A DNA stretch of 64,000 nt from the NCBI GenBank assembly GCA_030272155.1, contig CP126194.1, forward strand, positions 2,223,501 to 2,287,500. The letters run 5' to 3'. The stretch is from Tetradesmus obliquus. Lineage: Eukaryota; Chlorophyta; Chlorophyceae; Sphaeropleales; Scenedesmaceae. Both the position numbers and the translations under genes were made by a program. Below, piece after piece: positions 11,094 to 24,637 of the stretch (position 1 is its first letter; every line of letters starts with the position of its first letter). The notes beneath the pieces are model-generated. The model saw only the letters and a list, made by a program, of their open reading frames with translations. It had not been told where the DNA came from and made no database searches.

Positions 11094-14000
11094 TCATAAC
11101 GCTTTGCTCAACGTGCGAGAGTCCAACTGCGCAAACAACTCAGAAATGACGTCATTTGAAAGCAAAATCCCAGCTGGGTCAGTCAACCGCACGCTGACAT
11201 CTTTCCCTCGCTGCAGTCGATCACACAGCTGCATGTATGCTGCATCAGCATCCACTTCAACAGTGCCACTACTACCACTCAAGCCTGGTACAAGTGCATC
11301 TCTAGCTTGCTGCACGTCTTGTGCATCACATGGCAGCACCTGCATCAGGCCCTGCTGCAGGAAGCCTTGGATTGTTGGGAGGAGCGCAGCCACTGTCTCC
11401 TGCCCATACTGCTGCTGCAGCTGCTGCAGCGCCAAGCCATCACTCAGCCTCAAACTCAGCATGATCACATCCAGCAGCTGCTCCTCCTGCAAGCAGCAGC
11501 ACGCACACAACAGCAGCAGCAGCCATACACAATGTCAACAATTGTGCGCTACAGCAAAATGTCTGCACGGTTGCTGGAATTGGAATTGGACAGATGCCAT
11601 GCACCAATACACCTGTGGTGGGACAAACATGTGGTGACACAAGCATGCAGTAGTACGCAACGTGCATTGATGCCTGCTCGATGAACCCAAAAGCTTGCAT
11701 TCCGACACGACCTTGAAGCCGTATCCCACCTTGCTTTCGACCGGCAGCTCTGCAGCAGGGCAGCCAGCGCCGCCCTGCACAAAGCGCTGCACCCATGCCT
11801 CATACTCCTGCATGCCACGCGGGCGGCTGAAGCGGCGCCCCCGCGTGTACGAGGCGGCTCCCAGGCCAAACGCATAGTAGGGCTGGCACTGCCAGTACAC
11901 CTGGTTGTGCTTGCTGCGATGACCTGGCTTGGCATAGTTGCTGATCTGCAGGCAGCACCATTGCAGCACCAGCAGCACCAGCAGCAGTAATAGCAGTGAC
12001 AGCAGTTTAGGCCGATCAATACAACAAAGTTTGCTGGTGAACTGAACATTTCACGGCCTGAACACAGTAGCAGCTAGCACTGGGTTGTGATAATCAAAAC
12101 AGGCTGCCATGCTCCACAGTGATAGTCACAGTGCACCTCATAATGCTCATATCCCGCGGCTGTGAGGGTGGCTGATGCTGCTTCAAACATGGCCACTGCC
12201 TCAGGCTCCTTGGGCAAGGGGCTGCCCTCGCCGCTGAACCAGCGCGCAAACGGCGTGCCCTCCTCAACCTGGCAGCAGCAGCACAGAGGCAGTACAGCAA
12301 GAAGGTCATGGCAGCCAGCCGGTGATCTTGCCATCAAGACAGGTTCTGCACATGCCTAGGCACCGGTGGGCAGCGCTTTGGCGACATCTCTGGTGCTAGC
12401 AGCACGCACAGGTTTTGACAAAGACGTTGCCGCAGCAGCGAACACAAGACCACAGGCTGCCCAGAAGCACTGCGCAGACCGCACCTCGTTGAGCGCTCCT
12501 TGCTTGATAGGCACCCACGCACACAAGATGGATGGTACGTCAGCAGCGACAAAATGCCAGCTTCACAGCTGTGGTGTCAGCTTCCAACTGCAGCAACAGC
12601 TCCAAGCGGCAGCATCTCACCTGCAAGTCATACACCGATATGTGATCAGGCCCTGCCGCCACTGCCTGCTGCACGCTGTGCTGCCAGCCCTGCAGGCTGA
12701 GGCCAGGCAGGCCTGAGATCAAGTCCAGGCTCCAGCTAGGCAGCCCAGCAGCAGTGACAGCTTCTATGGCTGCATACACATCAGCCAGGCTGTGGCTGCG
12801 CCCGCAGGCCTTCAGCAGATCCTGCAAGGCAGCAAGCAGGCAAAGAGGCATCACATCAAGCACCCATAGCAGGGCCACAGAAAGGGGGAGAGTGTGCTGC
12901 AGCTGCCCTGCTGCCTAATGATGACCAGGGTCGTCTGTGTGGCAGCTGCCGTCTGCTTGGGCCTATGTCTTCAACACCTCACATAGTTTGGCTCCCGTCA
13001 TCTTTCCGCATATACACAATCATTCAATCACCCTTGCACAGATGGGCTGCAGAAGCTGCGGCCGCTGCTGCAAGTCGGCTGCTGCATCATCACAGAAGGA
13101 CGTTTCAAGGCTCAACCCCAGACCCCCACCTCTTGGAAGCTCTGCATGCTCATGCTGATCATGCTGCTGCTTCCTGTTGCTGCTTGCTGCCATAGTTCCT
13201 GCTGCTGCTGCTGCTGCTGCTGCTGCCATCCATCCCCCAACAACCTTGAGCCGCACCCTCACCTCTTGGAGGCTCTGCACGCCCATGCTGACCTGCAGAT
13301 CCTGCTGCTGCTGCTGCCTCTGCGGTTTTCAAAACTATTTCTAGGTCATCCCCACACCCTCACCTCCTGAAAACTCTGCACGCCCATGCTAACTCGTGTA
13401 ACGCCCAGCGCCTTGTACTGCAGCAGCCGCTGCAGGTCAAACGTGCCGGGGTCTGCCTCAATGGACACCTCTGCGCCCGCTGCGATGCCAAACTGCTGCT
13501 GCAGAGCTGACAGAATGGACTCCAGCAGCTGGGGAGGCACCAGGGATGGCGTCTTCGGTTGCAGGAGTTTGCAGGAAAGGTTGCAGCACAGGTCGGTGAG
13601 CCAAGAGCAACAGCAAGGAAGGCAGCTGGATACATGCGTGCTCGGCACAGGCGCGACGCTGGTGTGTCAGCCAATTTCACGAAACACAGCAGACAGTGTC
13701 CTGCAAGCGCTGCTGCTGCCTTTGCTGCCACTGCTGCTGTCAAAAAACTTCCAAACGCTCACCCCTCCACCAAAGGACACAGTTGTGAGCGGCGCATCAA
13801 TCAAAGACCTTGTGGCTTTCACTTCTGCACACACCAAGTCGACATATGCCTGCATCCTGTCCTGTGTTCCTGCAAGCAACAGCGCCAGGAACGTGTATGA
13901 AACCCCTCAGCTGGTAAGCTAAGTTGTTGGGACAAGTCACTGTCATCAGGTGGATGGTATGTGTGCAGGCTTGCTGGCTGTGTCTGCTTTTTGTGTTGCT

Positions 14001-14500
14001 GGGGTTGTGAACGCTTGCCAGTGAGACATGTGACAGCCTCAACCATTGCTGCTGGCTGTGGTCTGCTTCGCTAACTTGTTGACAGCCCATCACCTGCTGA
14101 TCACCTGCCGATCAAGTGAACTGCTACTCACTAGGTTTCTCTGTGTTGAGGCCTACTGCCTCAACAGGGAAATCACAGTAGAAGCACTTGCGCTTGCAGA
14201 AGGGCAGGTGCACTGCGGCAGAAGGACGGCAAGGCACAGAACTCAGATATTTTGAGTAGACTTGAAGCAAGTGTGAAACGTTTGCATGCGCGGCATGGGT
14301 TCAAGTGATCATCAGGCAGTTGTGCGGTTGCTGCTGCAAGCATGCGCCATGAAGTTGTGTGGCAGCACTGCCAGCTGCCACTGCTGCTCACCATACGCTG
14401 CAGTAGGTCCTGCTGCTGCCCGCGCTACTGTTGTCAGACCCCGTTTGCTCCTGAGCGCAGTGAAGCATCTAAAGCCGCTCGCTGTTTGGCTGCATGCCAT
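11094..14500 (-). CDS. HemW-like radical SAM protein (coproporphyrinogen III oxidase-like)
   Basis: Eight exons (plus coordinates): 14500-14392, 14212-14132, 13869-13763, 13552-13364, 12821-12621, 12268-12137, 11945-11730, 11486-11094; all phases join, giving 475 residues. After an Arg/Ala-rich organelle presequence, AYVHLPFCKRKCFYCDF (residues ~35-51) carries the CxxxCxxC motif that binds the radical SAM 4Fe-4S cluster. Further motifs in order are VSFGGGTPSLVP, EVSIEADPGTFD, RVSMGVQSFQE, LDLISGLPG, ISVYDLQVEEGTPFARW, YEHYEISNYAKPGHRSKHN and a C-terminal winged-helix-like region (LLDVIMLSLRLSDGL). The CxYCDF form rather than CxYCGC points to HemW/RSAD1, a haem-binding chaperone-like protein, not a true HemN oxidase. 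Likely mitochondrial or plastid. It shares a 249-base upstream region with the isopropylmalate dehydrogenase gene. Confidence 0.88.
13127..13306 (-). repeat. Two intronic copies of the end of HemW-like exon 4
   Basis: Exon 4 ends VSMGVQSFQE followed by gtgagg (ending at 13364). Its end, donor included, recurs in the next intron at about 13258-13299 (VSMGVQSLQE, then gtgagg) and more diverged at about 13127-13160. The copies cannot extend the protein because they lack the rest of the exon, but they offer competing donors. Confidence 0.75.
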
Positions 14501-14749
14501 TTTCCTTGCAACAGCAGCAGCACAGGTCAGCCTGTAGCACACAGCAGACGATGGAACCAACAGTCACGCAGCGAATCAGCCCTTCACTTAAAAACCATTG
14601 AAGAATAAGTTGCAAACGAACATAATTGAACAGAATGTGATGTTACAGACCTGGGGCTAGGGCTTGCAGTGACGCTCACGACACATCTATCCGTCAGCAG
14701 ACGCTGCGATCTCGACAGAATTGTTTTTGTTACAGCTCAAATACTCAAG
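14501..14749. promoter_or_regulatory. Shared divergent upstream region
   Basis: Only 249 bases separate the ATG of the HemW-like gene (minus) from the ATG of the isopropylmalate dehydrogenase gene (plus). Both promoters and 5' UTRs must lie here or overlap. No TATA box is obvious. Confidence 0.55.
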
Positions 14750-18233
<3,484 letters not shown>

Positions 18234-20310
18234 TGCAACGGATGGTTGGTTGATTGGTCATTGATACCCTACTCGGATTGAGTGCTGTGCTCTTTGTTCT
18301 TGTCTGGCGAGGGCTGCAGCCAGCCTGACGCGACTGCTGGTATGTCCTGGATGGCGTTCGCATCCCGCATCCGCACTGCAAGGCTGCTGTGTGTGCCGTT
18401 CAGCTGCTTTTGTGTGCAGGAGGTACAGCAGCCAATGCGGCTGTCAGTGCTGTAGGCCGTATACAGCCAGCAGCTGCAGCTGCACAGTTATGGCCTTGTA
18501 GGTCATTTGTTCGAGGTATGTGAACGTGTTGCGTATCGTGTGCTGAGTTTGTTGTTCCTTGTGTGCCTGTTTCACTCAGTGCTGCAAGCGGCACCTGTAT
18601 GCATCTGCTGTTACGTGATGTGTGTTCAGCTACTCGGTGGCACTCAGTGAGTTGGGACTGGCCAACTATCGTGCTGTGTCCTGGCAGGCATGGTTCCTTG
18701 CACTGCTGTCCTGCTGCTGGCGCAGCTGTTAATGTGCCTGTGACTGACCCCTCTTGGATGTGCATGGGTATGCTGAAGCATCTCTGTTGGCTGGTGACTA
18801 AAGTTGCCAACAGGCCAACCTACCAAGGGCGCTGCCAGCGGCATTGTGTCCAGTGTTGCGCAGCAGCAACAGCAGCAGCAGAAGCAGTGTGCGTGGTGAA
18901 CAGTGGTGCCATTGTTCCAGCCTCACATGTGCCTTGTGCGAGGAGCAGGCTGCGTGTGGCCTGGCAGGCGATTGTTTGACATGGCATAGCTATCTTTCGA
19001 TGTGCTCAACAAAAGTCACCTGGCTGAGCATGACTAAGCTGTCCTGGATGCTCTGCTCGGCATGTGTCCCGCGCTAAGGCACACTGTGGTGCAGGATACC
19101 AGTTGGAGCATGGTATTACACTGTACCGCAGTGGTCCCACCATATCGCAGTGTGGGGTCTGTGGGCAGCAGCATCGTGGCTGGGCGGGCTGCCGTTTGCT
19201 GAGTGCCTAAAGCTATCATAAGCTGCAGCCCGCAGTGGCACGGCATGAAGTTGTTTGACCGTGTGGCAGTGGTGTCGGCGGCAACCTGTAACAAGATACG
19301 AAACAGTGTTACACACCAGCAGTTACATTCCAGTATAGTTTGTCTGCACCACGTGCACGTGTCTGCCAGCAGCTCCTACACCAAGTTGACTCAGAGGCAA
19401 AAAATACAGACAAGCAGACACCGACGCACCGCATTCATGTACACATGTTACGTAACATCACATGCTCACATGCTGTACAAATGTATGTGCCCAGTATTGT
19501 ACTGCTATTTCAAGCTATGTTAGCGGCTACCGACACATGATACCCACTACAACTCAATCAAGTGCCATGCCAGTTTAACCAAGTGCCATGTTCAGCTACA
19601 ACTTGCTAGGCTGCGGAGGAGTGCATCCGGCTGGATGGAAGTAGCTGCAGCTACTTAGGACAATGCGAATGCAGCCTTGAATTAGTTGCGGGCGCTGCAG
19701 CACTGCAACTTGCACTAGCTAAGGTTAGCAACCAACTATACTCCTGCACAATACTGCATAGTACTATACTATATATATTAGTATAACCAACTTAGCCCTA
19801 ACTCCACCTCTATTTGGTCCCACTGCACTGCACTATGTATGTTGAACAACACTATGTATGCTAAATTATGGCACAAAGACCCAGAATACTAGACCTGCTG
19901 AGTTGGCCGCCAAGCAAAGCTATTTCTTGTTTCAACTAGCCAATGTGGTTACATGCTCTCAGCAGCTGCATCAAATATGTGTGGTGACTAGAACGCATAT
20001 TCTGACTCTCACAACATCATCCTGAAGGGTATGATGCTCCTAACGCTTACGTGCATGCGCACCACCAGCAAGAACATCAAAGTGGGGTCGTGCACACGCA
20101 GCAAGCCATGTACTGCGCTTGCACAGCGCACATGAGCTGTCAACAGTCCCAGGATGCTCAGCGCCAGCTGCTTTAACCAGGCCAGCTACAAATGCACAGT
20201 GTGCTGATAAATCATTACCCACATGCTGTTCGGCACGTGACACAGCATGTCAAGTGTGCCGGCAACTTGTTATGCATCAGTGGCTCCGTCCCTATGCTGC
20301 CATAGCCTGG
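18234..20310. other. Intergenic region, no gene recognised
   Basis: The first kilobase is probably the 3' UTR of the dehydrogenase gene. Around 19700-19880 the sequence is clearly more AT-rich (ctatactatatatattag). On the minus strand at 20243-20040 a frame ending ARKR-stop looks mildly coding and could be a further exon of the next gene, but I find no phase-consistent join. Confidence 0.4.
19287..19291 (+). terminator. Possible TGTAA poly(A) signal for isopropylmalate dehydrogenase
   Basis: First clear plus-strand TGTAA after the stop codon, about 1.05 kb downstream. Plausible but weak. Confidence 0.22.
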
Positions 20311-21418
20311 TCACTGCCTCAAGTATGCACCGCCCATGCCAGGCACTGTTGCGGAGGGGTTCCGGCAAGCCAGCGACATGCCCTGCCACACTGCATGCGC
20401 CACTCTGCGCAGCCTCTGCCCCACCTTTTTCCTTGTCTCATGCGTGCTGCTGCTGCTGCTGCCGCCGCCGCCGCTGCTGCTGCTGCTGCTGCTGGGGGCG
20501 GTGGTGTCAGTGCTTCTGCCAGTGCCTGTGTAGACCATCCTGGTGGAGGCTGCAGTGTGCACCTTGCAGCCCTGCTTGCCGCAGTATGTGTGGCATGAGC
20601 AGGCCTGCACTTCAGGTGCTGCAAATGGAGAAGGAGGTCTCACAGCGTGTATTGTGACATCTGCATCAGCAGCTGCCTGCTGGTGCTGCTGCATGGGCTC
20701 TGCTACAGCGGGTGCTGCAGCTGCCTGCAGCTGCTGCTGGTCGTGCCTGCTGCTGCTGCCTGTTGCATCCCGCCTGATGCTGCTGATGTTACTGCTGCAG
20801 ATGGTGTCGGTGTATGTGCTGGTGTTGGCCGAAGCAACGCTGCTGAAAGATGTTCCATCTGGCAGCTTGCTGTCCAGGGTCCAGCTCTGCTTCAGCTGCC
20901 ATCCTGGACTGTGCTGCTCCGCCAGCGTGCCATGGCACGACCTGCGGCGCCTTTGGTGAACTTCTACAGCTGAATTAGTTTGCTTACGCTGCTGCAACAG
21001 GCTCTGCTTAGTCGGAGACGCCAGCGCCTTCGGAGAAGATACGTCCAGTACCGGCCTGCCTGGGCTAGCGTCGATGCATGCCGTCGCATCGACCTGCACA
21101 AATGGGACCGTAATTGATAGATTTTTTCTTTCGGCCTGGCTCCTGTACGCCATCGGAGACAGAACGCTCCCAGACGGTGAAAGGAACTAGAAGGTTGGCA
21201 CGAACGTGTTCGTTTTGGTGGAGCAGTAGAAAAAATAAGATGTGGCTTGCATTCGGCACCATCAACAGGCAACTTGTATGGATCGGTTCGTCAAAGAGGA
21301 CCAGGTCACACAGCAGGTCACACAGAAGGTGATGAAGCTGGCACACCTTCCTCCCATCAAAAGCTGATTGCGGCTAAAAAAAGACATCACTTACAGTTCT
21401 AGCTTCTGTGCTTGCCAT
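20311..21418 (-). CDS. Unidentified Ser/Gln/Ala-rich protein
   Basis: Two exons are proposed: 21418-21395 (MASTEART, then a gtaagt donor) and 21093-20311 after a gtgcag acceptor, both phase 0, giving 268 residues. The protein begins VDATACIDASPGRPVLDVSS after the first exon, has poly-Ser, poly-Gly and poly-Gln runs, a small Cys/His cluster (CSCHTYCGKQGCKVH) and a basic stretch (ETRKKVGQRLRR). I recognise no family. The long low-complexity frame is also open on other frames, so the reading rests on the first-exon splice and composition. Further 3' exons are possible. Confidence 0.4.
21278..21367 (+). CDS. Small ORF, 29 residues
   Basis: The frame begins MDRFVKEDQVTQQVTQKVM and ends PPIKS-stop. 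It has no low-complexity and its amino-acid make-up looks like real protein. It lies antisense within the proposed first intron of the minus-strand gene, so one of the two models may be wrong. It could be a terminal exon of a plus-strand gene. Confidence 0.25.
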   Translation: MDRFVKEDQVTQQVTQKVMKLAHLPPIKS

Positions 21419-21720
21419 GATGCCGCGTCGCAAGCCCGTGTGCAGAGGTTACGCACATGGGCGGGCTTACGCACTCGGAAGGTCTCACAGTGGGTGGTCA
21501 GCACGGATAAAATGGGCTGATCGATGCCCAGTGGACACCCGCAGATACGATATTCCTCTATTCTTACGGTTCTATACCCTGCTGCATACATCACACGGTC
21601 TAGGGGAGTGTGCTCGCTTGGCACCTGTGCAAGAGCAAGAGCACCCTCCGAACATCTGCTCGTGCTGCAGCAAGCCCTTCAGAGATAGCAACAAGCGACA
21701 CTCCAAGATCAGCTTTGATC

Positions 21721-22314
21721 ATGCTCATCAAGAGGCGCCTTAATACCACAGTAGGCTTTGAGGCTGGTACCGGTGACAGTCCTCTCGGCCTGCAGGTGCA
21801 GGCTACACAGGCGTTGGAAGGACTCCTACGGCCGATCAACAGGTGCCTCTCAGCACTTCAGATCATAAACCACAGTAGTAACACCGGGATTTGTGCTCGA
21901 CGCAGCAGCTGGAGCGGCAGGCGCCTGGCAGTACTTAATGACAGCAGCAGCAGCGCCAGTCCCTGTTTTAGCCTGAATAGCAGCGGCCACCGCAAGCACA
22001 AGCCCCGAAGCTCCTTCCGAGCGACAGGGCGGGAAAACCTGCGCGTGATGCTGGAAGGCTGCCATGGGGGATCCGTAAATCAGTTCAAGCTGCTGCTGTT
22101 GAACGAGCTGGCGCACGAGGCGTCACTGCAGGCGCTGCTGCACCTGCAGCCAGAAGATGAGGTGATGCAGTTTGCTGTGGCAGCGGCAGACCCAGCTTGG
22201 ACTGAGGACTTCTCGACCCTCAGCCGCAGCTATGCACGCAGGGTGCGGCAGCGACTGCTCTGGGTTGGCAGCTGCTTGCACCAGCTGGATTCAGCAAGCA
22301 TGCAAGATGATTGA
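21721..22314 (+). CDS. Unidentified protein
   Basis: An uninterrupted frame from ATG 21721 gives 197 residues; it is open about 110 bases further upstream without an ATG. The C-terminal half, roughly residues 105-197, has a regular helical make-up (VNQFKLLLLNELAHEASLQA, then RSYARRVRQRLLWVGSCL) and lacks the simple repeats common here. No family recognised. It may be the last exon of a gene starting near 21420 on the plus strand, divergent from the minus-strand gene. Confidence 0.4.
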   Translation: MLIKRRLNTTVGFEAGTGDSPLGLQVQATQALEGLLRPINRCLSALQIINHSSNTGICARRSSWSGRRLAVLNDSSSSASPCFSLNSSGHRKHKPRSSFRATGRENLRVMLEGCHGGSVNQFKLLLLNELAHEASLQALLHLQPEDEVMQFAVAAADPAWTEDFSTLSRSYARRVRQRLLWVGSCLHQLDSASMQDD

Positions 22315-24637
22315 GATGCAGAGGCGCAGAGTTCGCCTAGCTGAGCTGCCGCCCTGAAGCTGCATTGATGTATGGGTGACTGACTAGAGGGTTGCATCAA
22401 ACAGTTGAAGGATATCATTGTCCTTTTGCCAGCTGGCCATTGGCTCAGTTCATGGCTGGTGTCCCTGGTGGATGGTTCAAGCGTAATCTGCTGTTGACAC
22501 GGTTGCCTGACTGTATGTGCAGTCATGCAAACAGTGCCAATGCCAGCACCGCCGTTCCCGCACATTATTGCAGCTGTTGTCTGTTGTCTCCCAGCGTGGC
22601 TTCCGCTTGAAGTAGATGTGCGGTGCGTTAATGCACCTGTGATGTTACAAGCATATATCAAAAATAAAGGTTGCAATTGCTTCATAAGCTGGCCAGGTGT
22701 GCATGCGGTAGAGTCAAAATGGCCATGGCTGCCACCTCTTACTTCAACTTGAGCTTATACTACCATTCTGAGAGCAATTGTGTTCAGCCTGAGATCCATT
22801 GTACTCTAGCCTAGCCTGAAAATTGTATGATGTTCTGTCGCGGAGACCTTGCACTATTGTTTGCAAGTAGGAGTGGGTTTACTTTCGCTTCTGCTGCCTT
22901 GAGCAGCTAGGTCCCTGGAGCAATAGCGGCCAGGGCAGTGTGGCTCTTGCTGCTGTGTAGAATCGCATGTATTTTGTGCGCGTGATGCTTGGGCAGCGGG
23001 AGAAGTGGCCCTGCATAAGGTGCCTTGCTGGAGAAGGTATGGGCAGATAGTTTGAGCAGGCCAGATGTGCTTCTGTGGACTGCATTGGCGCATTCTTGGT
23101 GGCACATCGCAGTGTGCAGCAACTAGGGGCTTGCCACTGAGCATGTTGACGAATTTGAAAATGCAGTACTGTGCAAAGCCCTACCTCATCCGTAAATCTG
23201 GTTTGCTTGTGTCATCTTGCTTGTGCCGGTGGTGGCAGCTGATTGGCAGGAAGCAGCCGCTGCTGCGTGGTGCGGGGCTACAGCTGCGAATGATAATGGC
23301 AGCAGTTGCACTTAGATGACATCATGCAGCTGCACACACTTGCAGTTGAGGTGCAGTTGAGTGCTCTATACATAAGCACACAAGTTTGTATTCTTGTTGA
23401 ACGAAAGTTGAAAGTGTCTACGCTCTCTTTTCAGGGAGCGGAATCAACAAAGAGCAAAGATCAGGGCCGTAACACCATGTAACAGTGTTATGCAACTCCC
23501 GCCCTTTCCCTATGACGTCCTCGTAGATGCCTCAGTTGGTGCTGTTGCAACAGATACCTGACGTGATGGCTCAGTCAAGTACGCGCCTGGCTTGCTTGGC
23601 AAGCATGCTGTTTGGAAGTCGAGATAGACAGCATAAGGATTGCTTGCCTCTATTTCTGCAACAATGTATGTAATGGGTCTTCCCCTACTGGGAATTAGCA
23701 CCCCCCTCTTTGCCCAGTGGGCATCGAGATCCCATGGCGGTCGATTGCAGCAATCAACATGTGTGGCACATGAGACTTTAGCGACTAACAGGAGTCTGGA
23801 CCAAGATTATGACTGAGCCAGGGTTTTGCTTGTAAGATGGCTGTGCTCAGCACTGTTTGACACTGCGATAGATGAATGATGCACAAGTCACAATGCTGAA
23901 AGTATATGGCACTGCGACTACAAACTTACTACGCGTGCACGATTGACAACAAAACTGTTGACACAGTTACACAGCGTTCACTTCCTTTCATCGCCATTTC
24001 GAACATTAAAAGAGGTACAAGAGTAAACGAAAACGCAAATTGATGCCTTTGCAGGCCTGCTGAGCTGCTGTGAACCCTTTTGTGACACACGCCAGACATG
24101 TACCACGTCTGCACGCGCAGAGCAGCGAGTGTGCTTGCACAACGATTTTCCTGCACTATTTCCGCAGTACGTAAAGTTTCTGTCGACGGCATCAGGGTCC
24201 TGGCTCTCAGCTCCAAGCAGCAGCAACAAGCAGTAGCACACACTGGGCTGTGACAGCACCAAGCATCCAGACAAGACGCAGCCAGCAGCAGTCGACAAGC
24301 CAGCTGCATGGTCACATAACGAGGAGAACATACTGACGCAACATATGCTGGTAAGTTCTTGATGGCATGTTTTGGTGCCAAACACATGCAGCACGCTTGT
24401 TGGCAAGTCACAGCTGTTCTAGATGTAATGCTTCGCCCATGTGGCCTGCAGTAAAGGGCTGCTTGCATCTCTGCTGTGCGCAAATATAACGTATGGCAGG
24501 CTATCTCCACGTCTCTTGACCTTTTCTGCACTGCGCCAGCTACTCATCGCTGCACCTGACTCTTTTCATTGATGCAGGCCTGAAGTCGGTGTGATAGCTG
24601 CAGCTTGCTTCGCTCTTTCAATACAACAGGCGCAGGC
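22315..24637. other. Intergenic region with one exon-like patch
   Basis: No gene is supported. On the minus strand, 23757-23510 is open for about 80 codons; it contains GVLIPSRGRPITYIVAEIEA and AVYLDFQTACLPSKPGAYL before its stop. It reads like protein but I recognise no family and see no partner exons. The rest shows nothing. Confidence 0.35.

Noticed and set aside
18563-18979. 138-codon plus frame after isopropylmalate dehydrogenase
   Set aside because: It has a GTG start, no family match and sits in the expected 3' UTR.
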